Of a stretch of 64,000 bases of DNA, positions 1 through 11,809 are shown piece after piece. This stretch comes from Orientallactaga sibirica (lineage: Eukaryota; Chordata; Mammalia; Rodentia; Dipodidae): NCBI GenBank assembly GCA_036365145.1, contig JAEOAD010000005.1, positions 3,224,001 to 3,288,000 on the forward strand. The letters run 5' to 3'. Within the stretch, counting starts at the first letter, position 1; each line of letters starts with the position of its first letter. The position numbers and the translations under genes were made by a program. The notes beneath the pieces are model-generated. The model did no database searches. It saw nothing but the letters and a program-made list of their open reading frames with translations, and had not been told where the DNA came from.

Positions 1-263
1 TTACAAAAGCTAACTATGGGGAGGGCCAACTCTCCTGTACCATTCAGGAACATTTGGTTAACGTCTACTCTTTGAATAAAAAAAGAAGTCATTCCGAGGC
101 TATTTACGGGTACTGTACAGTGTGGTGAAATCTACTGTGATAGCTAATCTTGCATTTTGGCCATCAATACTGATTTTTCTCAAAGCCAATCAAGTAAAGG
201 CCTGGAGGTGATGCAAGTCAGCTATTAAAATCAGTGTTTCACTAAAAAAAATAATAATAATAA

Positions 264-479
264 AGGTGGGTGGAGAGATTGCTTACTGGTTAAGGTGCTT
301 GCCTAGGAAGTCTAAGGACCCAGGTTTAATTCTGCAGGTCCCAAGTTAGGCAGATGCACATGGTGGCACATGCATCTGGAGTTTGTTTGCAGTGGCTAGA
401 GGCCCTGATGCACCCATTCTCTCTCTCTTTCTCTTTCTTTTTCCCTGTGTCTCAAATAAATAAATAAATACATAAAATA
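264..479 (+). mobile_element. tRNA-derived SINE (DIP/B2-like)
   Basis: The copy starts at GGTGGGTGGAGAGATTGC, shows the tRNA-like head, the body ending in GTTTGTTTGCAGTGGCTAGAGGCCC, a CT-rich segment and an AAATAAATAAATA tail. Confidence 0.9.
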
Positions 480-2118
480 GTCTTTAAAAAAAAGTTTAGT
501 GACTAGGCCAACAAAATAAATTCTTGTAATTTAAACACAAATTCTTGTAACTTACCCATGATTACTTCTTATTGGCAAGCTACAGTTGGAATGATAAGAA
601 TTCTCTGTCATTCTATTCAAAGTATTGAAGGAAATATGCTTTAAAAAATGGAAGCCAACCCTGGTTCGCACTTCTAAAACTGTTCTGATAAAGCCTCACA
701 GGCGCCAGACTCGGCAGCCCACCAGGAGGGAAATGATACTCCGGAGACAGCGCAGCAGACTTCACTCTCTAGAGCAATAGGGCCCTGAGCAGCCCTCCTT
801 TCAAAACAGTAAATGTGCTTGCAAGAAGAAAAATGCAGGGAAATTTCTTGAGCCAATTTGTTATAACAAACAATTTTGTAGTATAAAGCAAAGAAAGGGA
901 GGGATAGAGGGAGGGAGGGAGGGATTGAGGAAGGAAGGAGGGAAGCAAGAAGAGGGGAGGGGAGATGAAGGAGGGAAGATAGATTCCCACTGATGAGTAA
1001 ACGAAGGGTTCTTCCTTTGGGCAACAACCCAAGGACATGACACACAGCAGTGTCTTACAACCATCAGGAGAGGGGCCGTTTGTAACTGGATCGTAAGAGA
1101 TGCATTTGTACATTCAGTTTCATAGGCAAGAAAACACTCTAACCCCAACTCATCCAAAAAAGTTACATTGTGTTGAGGTTTATCAAAAGCTCCAGTGAAT
1201 GTATTTTAAACTTGAACGCCTACTTTGATTGTGTTCGCCTTGCATTTTCACATGAACAGACATATCAAAACCCTGTGAATTTGATCTCAATAAGCAAATG
1301 ACAAAGCAGGCTCAAGTACAAAGTGACCAGAAGTGGTCAGTGCCTGCGTATCTGTATCTCGGAACTCACACTCTCAATCCAGTGTTCTCCCCAGAGGGCC
1401 CCAGAGCCCAGGACTCCAAATGAACCCAAATCAAACGACCAAAATTCCCATTTCATGAGTTAGTTCTCACAATAAAAATAGAAGAGGATGGGTGATGAGA
1501 AGGAACAAGGTGCAGTGAGGCTGGGACAAAGCTCGTCGTCGGTAACCAGGGAGAAAGTACTCGTTCTCGGGAGAATACAGAATTCACGTACTCTCCTAAG
1601 CTTAGTGAACAAACTTATCCAGTAGACCTGAACGTGGACACTAGGGCCGTGTAGGAGGACAAAAGGAAGTGCACGTCCATGCACACAGATCCACCTGTGA
1701 CCTTGAACTGCCACCAACAGCTGGCCTTTCACACAGAGGCTCGGGGTCAGTGCAGGTGTCTAAGTGTCATTATGTGAGGTCAGCCGAAGCAGGGACTCTA
1801 GAGACATGGTCCAGCATCTTCAGTATTCCAGGTACAGTCTCTAATGCTTCCAGGGTCTCTTTACTAACACATCCAGTACTCAGCTAAGTATTCTAAGTAC
1901 GTAACTTCTTAATTTACGCTGAATACAACCCAAAGATCCAGAAATTGTCATTTCCCCTACTAACAGTGATGATTGAAAAAGGAATAAAGTTGGGATATAT
2001 AAACTCATAGTTAGGGTCCAACTTTTAGCTATTTCCTCAACTGTCTGCTCAAACGCCATATTTACCAGACAACAAAGAAATCAGTGATCAATAAAGCATT
2101 TTCTTAAAGAACACCCGT
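480..2118. other. Intron 1 sequence without recognised gene
   Basis: Apart from the purine-rich simple repeat at about 0.9 kb, this is unique-looking sequence with only short chance frames. No exon or known repeat was recognised. Confidence 0.5.
896..975. repeat. GGGA/GGAA-rich simple repeat
   Basis: The plus strand is a degenerate run of GGGA, GGAA and AGGG units. The Ser/Pro/Leu-rich frames predicted on the minus strand here come from this low-complexity DNA. Confidence 0.8.
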
Positions 2119-2336
2119 GGGCTGGAGAAATAGCTCAGCAGTTAATGTACTTGCCTGTAAAGCCTAATGACTCAGGTTCGATTCCCCAGTACCCACGTAA
2201 CCCCAGATGCACAAAGTGGTGCATGCATCTGGAATTCATAAGCAGTGGTGAGAGGCCCTGGCATGCCCACTCTCTCTGTGTGTCTTTCTTCTATCTCTCT
2301 GCTTGCAAATAAATAAATAAACTTTAAAAAAAAAAC
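2119..2336 (+). mobile_element. tRNA-derived SINE with intact B box
   Basis: The copy starts GGGCTGGAGAAATAGCTC and carries a perfect pol III B box, GGTTCGATTCC, at about 2,176. It ends in a CT-rich segment and AAATAAATAAATAAAC tail. Confidence 0.92.
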
Positions 2337-3000
2337 CCTGAGAAAGCACATGAATTTAATGTGAGAGTTAAAAAATGTGCTCTCAGCAAAGGAATTAATA
2401 TCAGGATGTCTACGTGTGTTAAGGCAAGGCAAAGGGTGAAGCCAGTACTATCAACAAGCAGAACAAATGAGTAACAGGAAGAAAGTGGAAGAGGTCGGGT
2501 GTGAAAAGACGACTCCCAAAAGAACTGAAAATGGACAACAAGCTAATATGTCGCTTACCCTTAGGAAAGTTTAAAGAGAAGCAAACTAAATCACGGAAAA
2601 CACGATTTCCTCCAATCTAGTCGCTATTCGCATACATAATGACAACACCCAGTGTTGCTGAAATCATGGGACAACTATCTTGCTTTGTGCTGAAACATAA
2701 AGTATAAGGCTTCGCTGGAGGACACTTCGGCAGCATGTGTCAAAAGCCTTGAAGACATCTATCCATGCCTAGGAAGTAACTGGAAGCCACTAGCCTCCAT
2801 CTCTCAGGAGTTTAATGGCACTATCAAATATCCTGCCAAAATACTAGCACATTCAGCAAATCATGTTACATAAAGATACAGGAAATAGGCACTGAGAAGA
2901 AAATCTATACCGCAGCTTTAAAGGTAACAAAGCAACACGAGCAATCTTCTAGTTTTCGATGCATAATATTAGCACGCCTGTTAAAACTGACGTCTTTTCT

Positions 3001-3152
3001 AGCCGGGTGTGGTGGCACACGCCTTTAATCCTAGCACTTGGGAGGCAGAGGTAGGAGGATTGTCGTGAGTTCGAGGCCACCCTGAGACTACATAGTTAAT
3101 TCCAGGTCAGCCTAGACCAGAGCTCAAAAATATCAAAATAAAAAAAAATAAA
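3001..3152 (+). mobile_element. B1-type SINE with target-site duplication
   Basis: The copy opens AGCCGGGTGTGGTGGCACAC and ends in an A-rich tail. A 17-base direct repeat with one mismatch flanks it (2,984-3,000 and 3,153-3,169), marking an L1-type insertion. Confidence 0.95.
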
Positions 3153-3586
3153 AAACTGAGGTCTTTTCTGCAGCATGAGCATTTAACTTCTTTTTAATAC
3201 TTTCTATATTTTCAAGCTGTTATAACCAAGTGCTTTTTGGCTGTGTGCACATATGCATGCCATGTGCTTATAGTTGCATGTGTGTGCAGGGACACATGCA
3301 CGGGCCGACTTCAAGGGTCATTGTTCAGGTACACTACCCACCTCTTTGGAGACATAGTCTCTCAATGGCCTGGAGCTCACCAGTTTGGTTAAACTCACTG
3401 GCCAGTAAGGTCCAGAAATCCACTAGCCTCCACCTCCCCAGTGCTGGGAGACACACACTACCACATTTGGTATTTTTACATGGGCACGTGTGGAGTGAAC
3501 TCAGACCCTCATGCTTGTAAGGTAAGTGCTTCACCAACTAAGGTATCTCCTCAAGCCAACAAATATTATTTAAAAACAAGAGAACA

Positions 3587-3783
3587 GGGGACTGGAAAGA
3601 TTGCTTAGTGGTTAGAGCACTTGCCTGCAAAGGCAAAGACGAGGGTTCCGTTCCCCAGAACCCATGTAAGCCACATGAACAGGGTGGTGCAATTGTCTGG
3701 AGTTTGTTAGCAGGGCTGGAGGTCCTGGAGTGCCCATTCTCTCTCTGTCTGCTTCTCTCTCTCTCAAATAAATAAAATAATTT
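3587..3783 (+). mobile_element. tRNA-derived SINE
   Basis: The head GGGGACTGGAAAGATTGC, the GTCTGGAGTTTGTTAGCAG body and the AAATAAATAAAATAA tail mark a diverged copy. Its tail abuts the next SINE at 3,802. Confidence 0.88.
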
Positions 3784-3941
3784 TTTAAAAATAGTAAAAT
3801 TGGGCTGGAGAGATGGCTAAATGGTTAAGGCGCCTGCCTCCTAAGCCTAAGAACACTGGTTCCAATCTCCAGCAGTTCCAATCTCCAGGTCCCACGTTTA
3901 GCCAGATGCAAAATGACGCAAGGGCGCAATGCCGCACTTGA

Positions 3942-3955
3942 CCACAAGGGGGCGG
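3942..3955 (+). promoter_or_regulatory. CTCF-like core motif within SINE
   Basis: CCACAAGGGGGCGG matches the CTCF core CCASYAGRKGGCRS at all but one position. B2-superfamily SINEs are known to have spread CTCF sites in rodents, so occupancy is plausible but unproven. Confidence 0.45.
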
Positions 3956-4019
3956 ACACATCTGGATTTCGTTCACAGCAGCTGAGACACTGCTGGAGCG
4001 CCCATCTCTGTCTTCCTCT

Positions 4020-4026
<7 letters not shown>

Positions 4027-4084
<58 letters not shown>

Positions 4085-4096
4085 TGTGTCTCTCTC
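4027..4096. repeat. (TC)n microsatellite
   Basis: About 70 bases of nearly pure TC dinucleotide, grown from the CT-rich part of the surrounding SINE. Confidence 0.95.
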
Positions 4097-4237
4097 CAAA
4101 AAATAATAATAATAAAAATAGTAAAATTTAGTCGGAAAGAGAAAATGATTGCACCAATGTACTTCAGGGTTCTCAAGAAGACACCAGCTTGTTAATCCTA
4201 TATACCTCAAATTTGAAACAAAAAATACATAAACATT

Positions 4238-4440
4238 AGGCTGGGGAGATGGCTTAGTGGTTAAGGTGTTTGCCTGCAAAGCCAAAGGACCCAGGTTCGA
4301 TTCTCCAGGACCCACATAAGCCAGATGCACAAGGGGGCACAAGCATCTGGAGTTCGCTTGCAGTGGCTAGATGCCCTGGCACCCCCATTCTCTCTCTCTC
4401 TCTCTGCCTCTTTCTCTCATATAAATAAATAAAATATATT
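4238..4440 (+). mobile_element. tRNA-derived SINE with intact promoter boxes
   Basis: The head reads GGCTGGGGAGATGGCTTAG and a B box GGTTCGATTCT follows. Imperfect direct repeats around AAATACATAAACAT flank it on both sides. Confidence 0.93.
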
Positions 4441-4757
4441 AAAAACATAAACATGAATGATTAAAATGCATGTAATATACAATCCATAAGAATAAATCTT
4501 GGTAAATTAAGTTAATCCAGGTAACATTTCAAAAAATGCAAAAATATCATATTCCTTTAAAAACTAAAAGGCAAGATTTTTCCTAATTAGTGAAATAATG
4601 TATATTAAGCTATAATATTTTGCAGTGAGATAATACCATATATGAAAATGAAACATGTAACTGTGCCATCAATGTTGTGTTTCTTTATTTGTGTAAATGG
4701 GAGTGGGCATGAGTGCTGGGTACCATATTCCCACAGGCTTTTGCTTTAGTTTTCTTT

Positions 4758-4758
<1 letters not shown>

Positions 4759-4795
<37 letters not shown>

Positions 4796-4920
4796 TTGGG
4801 CTTCACTCTAGTCCAGGAATTCCCTATGTATTCTCAGTGTGGCCTCTAACTCATGGTGATCCTCCAACCTCTGCCACTTGAGTGCTGGGATTAAAGGTGT
4901 GCACCCCCACGCCAAGCCTC
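4759..4920 (-). mobile_element. B1-type SINE, reverse orientation
   Basis: A 34-base poly-T is followed by the reversed B1 body ending at GGTGTGCACCCCCACGCC. The repeat CTTTAGTTTTCTTTT occurs at 4,744-4,758 and 4,921-4,935, a perfect target-site duplication. Confidence 0.95.
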
Positions 4921-4935
4921 CTTTAGTTTTCTTTT

Positions 4936-7727
4936 TAGCCTTAGGTTATATGAATGCTTCACAAATAATTATTTTTGAAAGATATGTCATATACACAGTT
5001 TTCTTTAGTTAGAAAGAGTCCAATGTATCAATGACACCCAACTGGATTTTACAGCACAACTCTTGCCAAACCCAACAAGCACACTACCTGCCCCAGCTTA
5101 CCTGTGCCACCACGTCCTAGTAAATGCCACATGATTTGTGCTGACCCCCAAGTCTTCTTGTCTCTTCCATTTACCTTTCTGGTCTATTCTCACCCAGTCT
5201 CCTCATAGAACAACCACCACATTCTGTACCAGTGAGGACTTTGTTAAAAACAGAAGGTTGAACTGTGGCTCTTTTATATTTGTACAACTTGGTTTACTGC
5301 TAAAAAGTAGCTCTTTCTGGAAATTAAATTATTCTGTAGCTTAAGGTAATGACTGCTATGTTATTCTAATTTTTGAAAGACCAAATAAAACATTTAATAG
5401 AGAATAAAATTTATTATAAGAAGTGGTCATTTTTAGGTTGAGTAGGCATGCTCAGAGTGAAATAAAACTTATCTATATGGAAATGTAATTTTTTCTTCTT
5501 TCTTAATTCTGTCTATGATTGCTCCTATAAATACTGAAACACTAAATGCCAGTCAGACTTTAATTATCAACACTGAAAATATGCTATGGATAATATCTGT
5601 CCTATACCTTCATTTACATATGGTTTGGGAAGCCAGTTTTGACTCAATTCTTTCCATGCTCAACTCTCATCAGTTCCAGGGCATCCAATTACTGGCAGCT
5701 AAAAACTATCATGGGGACGAGGAAAAGCTCGCCAAGAGGTACTTTAAGTTAGTGCTTCCTGGCTCAGTTGAATTTCATGGGTCTTCCTCACTACAAATGA
5801 GCCAGGGCATTAGGCACGCCCTGATAATTCTGGATGTAGTGTCAAAATAGCATGAAATATTTAAATAACTCAACTACTAAGTAAAATACTGTGAACACTA
5901 CTGTGTCCTGAATTCCATCAACCAGAATTCTTTATAAACCATGCCAATGGGGAACAATTCTTCCCTGATGCTGGTATTTCCTTCCAGGTGAAGGGAACTT
6001 AATTACTGAAACACTTCTGGCCTCTCTCCAACCTTCCATTTTCTCTGCCACTGAAGAATAAGAGGAGCTTACCTCACTCCTTCCTTCGTGTTCTGGAGAA
6101 TTCCTTCCCCACGGGGAGCAAACCCAGGTTATACCAGCTCAGAGGCAGCTCTGTGCCTGACATAAGGGACCTGACATGTCATTCACTTGTCACACAAAGC
6201 GGAGTTTAATCACTGGTAGATGATCCTTTATCAGTTTTCCTTCCAAATCCTCAATCTTGCCCAGATCCTAGGAGTGCGGGTTATTTATCTCATTCCTTAA
6301 AGGTATTGACAGCCACATGTGGTAGGCACGTATCAGCACATTTCATAGTTTCTAAAATAAATACATACCATTCTATGATTTGTTATGACATATGCAAATG
6401 AGAAGTAGTATAAGAAGTATTTCAAGATTATGAAGAGGTTTCTTAAACAAAGAATGACCTATATGTAACATTACACAAATTCACTTTAACTAACATATAC
6501 CTTTGAAATCAGATAGTTGCAATAATCACAACTATTAAACAATATATGCACACTATTGAGAAAAGTTCAGCTTTTGCCAAGTGGATTTGTGAATTTCAAT
6601 GGCAGAATTGTTTCCCATTAACTAACCATCCTTTCCAGTCAATGGTATGTGTATAACTTTCAAAGCATGGAAAAATTTTTAATTTTTTAAAATTTATTTT
6701 AATTTTACATTCATGTTGATGCTCCCAGTAGCTTCATCCCTGTCCTCCCCGCTCCGAAGGGACCCTCCTCATTGGGAGTGTGGGCCGTGCATTGTGGGGG
6801 TAGCCAACAGTTACAGGGAAGAGGCAACGTCTCTGTGCATAAGGACCCAACTTGTGGCTCTAACACTCTTTCTGTCTCCTCTTCTGCAAGCATGGCAATT
6901 TTGACACCTATATACTTGTATTAACTGAACCAAATATAACTGGCCCACCTACTTACTTTGATCCAAAACCAGAAGTGCTTTTTTGATAGCAAGTATTTGA
7001 CTCTCATAACATACTTGGCAGTTCCCACAACAACACATAAGTTTGAATATAAATAACCATGTTGATTGCCAAAATATTTTTCTGACTGGATATAAATTAG
7101 TGCCCCTTTTCACAGGTCACATAATGCAACAAATTCTGTGATACATCAAAGTGTCATTATCCTAAACCTCATGTTGCTAAAAGTCCTCTGTGTCAGACTC
7201 CTCCAGATGGGATGATGCAAAGAGTGGGGCATCTTCTCACCTGCAGGGCCAGGCTCTCTGTATTCTCACAGCAGATGCAAAGGGTGAGGGGACAGATGAG
7301 AAGCAAATGCACAGGGTGATGGGGACAAATAAAATGATTTTCAACAAGAGACACACTTATTTTGATCTCTGATGAGTTGATTTTCCTAAGGGGGGGTTCT
7401 CTTCCTCGTGTAATAATTTTAGCTGCTTAGGTTTTCTTTGATCTCTCTCAGAGTATTATTTTGAGATTCACATCCTGTGTTTAAAATTGAACAGATGTTT
7501 AATACTTGACCTCACAGAATGATGTTTATTAAATCATCAATAACAGTATTTGCACAACATTAATTTTTATAGAAATTTGATCTTAGTTGACATACAAATA
7601 TAATAAAAATAACAAAGTTTTGTAATTCTGGCTCTTAGATTAAAGTGTCTTAAAATAACAGTACTTGGAGGTATAATTTACTTCATCTTAGCTTAATAAT
7701 TATGAATTTCAATACATAAATGACTGA
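4936..7727. other. Intron 1, mostly unique sequence
   Basis: AT-rich sequence with no recognised exon. A 111-codon frame at 5,515-5,850 (+) resembles no family I know and has no splice or codon evidence. An L1-associated fragment occupies about 6,690-6,890. Confidence 0.5.
6690..6890 (+). mobile_element. Fragment of an L1-associated repeat
   Basis: The segment from TTTTACATTCATGTTGATG to the GTGTGGGCCGTGCATTGTGGGGG motif is clearly related to 60,920-61,030 in the same orientation, so it is a dispersed repeat. The second copy sits within an L1 3'-end complex. The family assignment is an inference. Confidence 0.55.
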
Positions 7728-7750
7728 TATATATATATATATATATATAC
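7728..7750. repeat. (AT)n microsatellite
   Basis: A short TA dinucleotide run at the poly-T end of the adjacent reversed B1. Confidence 0.9.
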
Positions 7751-7898
7751 TTTTGGTTTTGCAAGGTAGGGTCTCACTCTGGTCCAGGCTGACCTGGAAT
7801 TAACTATGTAGTCTCAGGGTGGCCTCGAACTCTCGGCGATCCTCCTACCTCTGCCTCCCGAGTGCTGGGATTAAAGGCGTGTGCCACCACACCCGGCT
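7751..7898 (-). mobile_element. B1-type SINE, reverse orientation
   Basis: The body runs from GGTTTTGCAAGGTAGGGTC to CCACCACACCCGGCT. The short direct repeat TGACTGATAT / TGACTGGTAT flanks it together with the (AT)n run. Confidence 0.95.
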
Positions 7899-10042
7899 TA
7901 TGACTGGTATATTTTAGAGCAGAAAATGTCATTTAAATGCAAATCTACAAAATAAAATGTCACAACAGGGTAGGGAGACAGTATCTCTGCAGTGACCTTA
8001 ATTAGAAATAACATATACTTAAACCATAATTAGGTCTTAATACACACATTTATACACATATACATGTCTTCTGCTTGCATGTATCCATGTCATTTATCCA
8101 TGCACTAATTTTTGTTCAAGCCAACATGCTGAGATATTCCACCTTTACTGTACCCATTTTACAGTTGCAAAATGTAATTAAGTCAGAAGGCTGTGTCAAT
8201 AGTCAAGGCCACGGACCTAAGACAGAACTTGGATCTGTGTTCTCTCCCTACCTATCTCCTTACTCGCTCGCTCGCTGATGGCAGGATTCAGAGCTGCTAC
8301 ACTGTTGAAATTTACTTTTCCAATAACTTATTTCAAATTACAAAGATACTTCCAGAGGAAAACTTTGGCGATATTCAAATCTATGTGAGTGTGTACTGTA
8401 TCTATGTTGCGTAGTGGAGAATATTAAAATATAGAATATGCCAGAAAATCTGCAAACAAGCTTAGCATTTACCAAGTAACCTGAGAAGGGACACAGATGG
8501 TTACCTGCCTAAGGTGGAAGTTTCTAGGAAGCATTGTTTTACTTAGCAAGTCATTATTTCTAATTTGTCAAAAACTAATTGATTCAGAGCATAACTTCAA
8601 TACCCTGATATCACTAAGACACTTCCTACAGGTCAATTAACCACAGTGCGGAGGTTGACATGATGCCTCACTGGGATCCGATAAAACATAATCAACCAGA
8701 GGTGTCGTAACTCCACATTTTTGTTATGAGTCTTTATATCGAATGGACTAAACTAACAGCGTGATCAACTACTCCTGTGAGTTTCCTGTGGTGGAGGTAC
8801 TGTTTGTGAATATAACTGAATTCATTAAACCTAACCAGGCAGTTTATTAATCAGTAGGCCGGACTGGCAGACAATGTGATAGAAACTATTTATCTATGAC
8901 ATGTTTAATATTTTATAGTCATATAAAAATCTGTTGCTTTGGCACATGACCAGATAAACTTGAAGCCAGCAACAAGCATCATGAACGGCTTTGTTCAAAC
9001 CACCTGTTTAAACACAACAGCAACACCTATGACTAAACCATCACTCTGGCCATCTGAACACCTGTGGAACAGGGATGATAAACACCATTATGGAAACCAG
9101 GGGAAGAAGCTGGATTCAAAGTGCCCTGACTCACCCCAGCCAGTGGACACTCATGGCTCCACTCCCTCAACCAAGGTACTGCCCTCACAAACAATGCACA
9201 GGGTTTGCTTGGGTTGGGTGTGCTGTCTGAATTTGAATTCAACCACTCCAACTAAGGAGATCTTCTAGAAATAAAAACTATGCTAGCAAGAGTGACACTA
9301 GTACCTCCACTTCCCTTCTGAAGAAGTACAAACAGTTCAACCGAAAACAAGAACACCAAGGGGTGTGTCCACCTTCTGAAGATAACCAGGAGAGAGGATA
9401 CAGGCGCTTTGGAAAGTTCACGGTGTCACAATCTTTCACGGCTCAATTAGCTTGCTTCAAGTAGATGAAGTGATCCACATACAGCGTAGCGGTCATGGGA
9501 ACAAGTTGTTACCACTTTAGTGCTTTCTTATATAAGAATACCCTGCTGAAATCACTGTGTAAAAGTCCTCAACAATTCCACATAATTGCACACCCCAGAA
9601 AAGACAACATGAAGAAGCACAACCGAAAATATCAAATTCTATGACATTTTTCAGGAGAGGCCCTATGTATTCAATTGTATGCCCCAAGTGAGATACATGA
9701 GAATATGTTAAGTTCATCATTAAATTCTGGAGTCCATTATGAAAATTGTATGATCCTTAGAGATTACTTAACAAAACTAAAAACTGCCTTGTCCAACTAA
9801 TATTATTTGAATTTCATTTTATTTCTCACTGAAAAAAGAACTACCACCTATTCTACCATGAAAGATGTGAAATAGATGAAAATACTGTAATTTGGCAGTG
9901 TATGACTTTTATTACAAACAATAAAAACATTAGTGACATCTATAATGATTGGGTTATACAACTGCACAAACACACACCAAATTAAATAACTCCTCTCCAC
10001 AAAACTATGGCATTCAGTAAGGCACTATCATTTTCAATCCAC
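7899..10042. other. Intron 1, no recognised feature
   Basis: Unique-looking AT-rich sequence. Frames of 109 codons at 8,939 (+) and 72 codons at 9,033 (-) overlap each other and show no family motif. Confidence 0.5.
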
Positions 10043-10194
10043 AGGTTAACATAAAAGCCATGTGCACAAACATGTAGTCTTCCTCGAGCCTGCCAGCTGC
10101 TGTCTAAAGGAAAGGTTAACATACATAAAAGCCATGTGCAGAAACATGCACAAACATGTAGTCTTTCTTGAGCCTGCCAGCTGCTGTCTAAAGG
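10043..10194 (+). repeat. Tandem duplication of about 70-82 bp in intron 1
   Basis: A unit starting AGGTTAAC and ending CTGTCTAAAGGAA occurs at 10,043-10,112 and again at 10,113-10,194. The second copy has a small extra internal repeat of ACATGCACAA type and a few substitutions. Confidence 0.9.
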
Positions 10195-11599
10195 AAAGCA
10201 GCAACTGGTCCTTTAAGAATCATGGGTAAGTCTGAAGCACTAGACTCAGAGGGAGAAAGAAAGGGAAGAATAAAGGCAAGTCCGTTTCATTAATGCCTCT
10301 TTTTAGAACAAAATTCACATCAAAACAATTCAAGGGGCCCAGGGTGTGTCCAAAGTGCTCTTCTAGCAAAGTTCCATGCATGTGAAATGAGAACTAATTA
10401 AAACTAATGATGAGGTTCAGTTAACTTGAGCCATGTAGACCTTCATAATCCTTCAGCAATGCTGACATACCCCTGTCATTGTAGGTCTTCCAAATTTCAG
10501 CAACTAGTTCCAAATGTAATCATCTACATTTAAGCCCTGAGACCTTTTAACCCACGACCAGTTAAGTATAGCACTTAACATTAACAGTGGACTCAGAAGC
10601 ACACTCAGAAAAGAGACGCCAGGGAAGTTGGATGCACCTTGTATGTATGGGAGAATCCTTGCCCCCATTGGTAACACTTCTGTGGAGCGAACCCGCAAAA
10701 TCATCAGCCCAGGTCCATCTCTATAATCCAACAGGAGTCAAATCAAGCACTCTTCATTGGGAATTTTAGAAGCAGTGTGGCTCAGAAGCCTTTTAATTAT
10801 GTAGGTGAATGCTCGCCAATGGAGATCAACTGAGCTACCAGCAGTAGGAGCACAATGAGGTAACTCATGGGGAGTGCCAGCACCTCCCCATTTCCATGGA
10901 AGTCCATGCAGAAAATCCCCAGCATCTTAAATATGAGCCGCATAGATCCCAAAAGTGAATTGTCTGTCATGTTTCTCGGGCCTTCTATATTTGCTTATTA
11001 CTTATCTCTTTTCTAAGCCAGTGTATGTGCTTGAGAACACTAGGCATGCATATGTATATATATTACTTTGTAGACCTGAAGCAAATCAGATCAGCTCACA
11101 TGAAGGAAATACAAACACCTCACAAACCTGGCGGGTCCCTTTTTTCTCATCTCCCACACCCTCCCTTAGCCCGCTGTAAACATGGGGTATGCAACTTCGG
11201 ACAATTATGGGAACCACGGCGACGCACACCCCCCAAATTCCTAAGTCTGTTTTTCTCTATATCCCCCAGACCAAGGAGGCTGCACCTCCTCGCTGCTGAC
11301 TTTATTCTGAACAGAGTCATTCAAACCTGCTGAGTAGCGATCGATGAACACCCATTACACACCAGAAGAGGAAGGTTTGTCGGGGGTGGGGGGGGAGGCA
11401 GAAACGCAGCCATTAATTACGGATCACCCAAATATCGCATCCCGCATCTGCCACGCACAGACGCCGCTCTCCAAACCTGGCTTCCAGGCAGCGCTCGCCA
11501 GAGCCTCGCTATCTATTGTCAGGACCCAGAAGCCCCCCGCCCCCTCCCCACAACTCCACCCCGAAACCTGTGAAAAAATAAATAAATAATTAAATAAAA
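10195..11599. other. Intron 1 flank of the CpG island
   Basis: SINE-free sequence that grows richer in GC towards the island. No exon seen. The lack of SINEs close to the promoter is compatible with regulatory constraint. Confidence 0.45.
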
Positions 11600-11617
11600 A
11601 TGCGTCCTAGGAAACTG

Positions 11618-11627
11618 CTAAATATAG
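11618..11627. promoter_or_regulatory. MEF2-like motif CTAAATATAG
   Basis: The ten bases fit the MEF2 consensus YTA(W)4TAR exactly and lie at the edge of the CpG island in intron 1. MEF2 factors act in neurons, but a single ten-base match is only suggestive. Confidence 0.35.
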
Positions 11628-11768
11628 ACCAAAAGGGGTCCGGGTCGGGGCGTGCAGCCAGAGACCGGAGAATGGGTCGTGAACGCTTACGACGAAGTCT
11701 TTCCATTTTGTTCTGGCCAAACATCGTAATGACATTGAACATAAGGGCAAAAGACTGGAGGGAAGTCT

Positions 11769-11809
11769 GCCCCACCCCACCCACCCCACCCCCACCCCAC
11801 CCCCAGCCC
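11769..11809 (-). promoter_or_regulatory. G-quadruplex-prone run cluster early in Ctnnd2 intron 1
   Basis: The plus strand has seven runs of three to five C separated by single A bases. The nascent-RNA-like minus strand therefore carries seven G runs with one-base loops, an ideal G4 pattern, roughly 340 bases downstream of the exon 1 donor. Confidence 0.7.

Larger units (their letters stand above)
3802..4114 (+). mobile_element. tRNA-derived SINE with expanded CT tract and CTCF-like core
   Basis: The copy starts GGGCTGGAGAGATGGC and is flanked by a direct repeat AAAAATAGTAAAATT (3,787-3,801 and 4,115-4,129). Compared with its relatives the middle is longer, with a partial duplication of the cytosine-rich core, and the CT tract is expanded to about 70 bases. 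It carries CCACAAGGGGGCGG at 3,942-3,955, close to the CTCF core. Confidence 0.92.

Noticed and set aside
3785..4342. 185-codon minus-strand frame
   Set aside because: It runs through two SINEs and a TC microsatellite that yields an Arg/Glu repeat.
2119..4440. tRNA genes suggested by A-box and B-box motifs
   Set aside because: The matches belong to SINE heads with CT-rich bodies and A-rich tails, not to folded tRNA genes.
8939..9268. 109-codon frame within intron 1
   Set aside because: Another frame is open on the opposite strand and no similarity to known exons was recognised.
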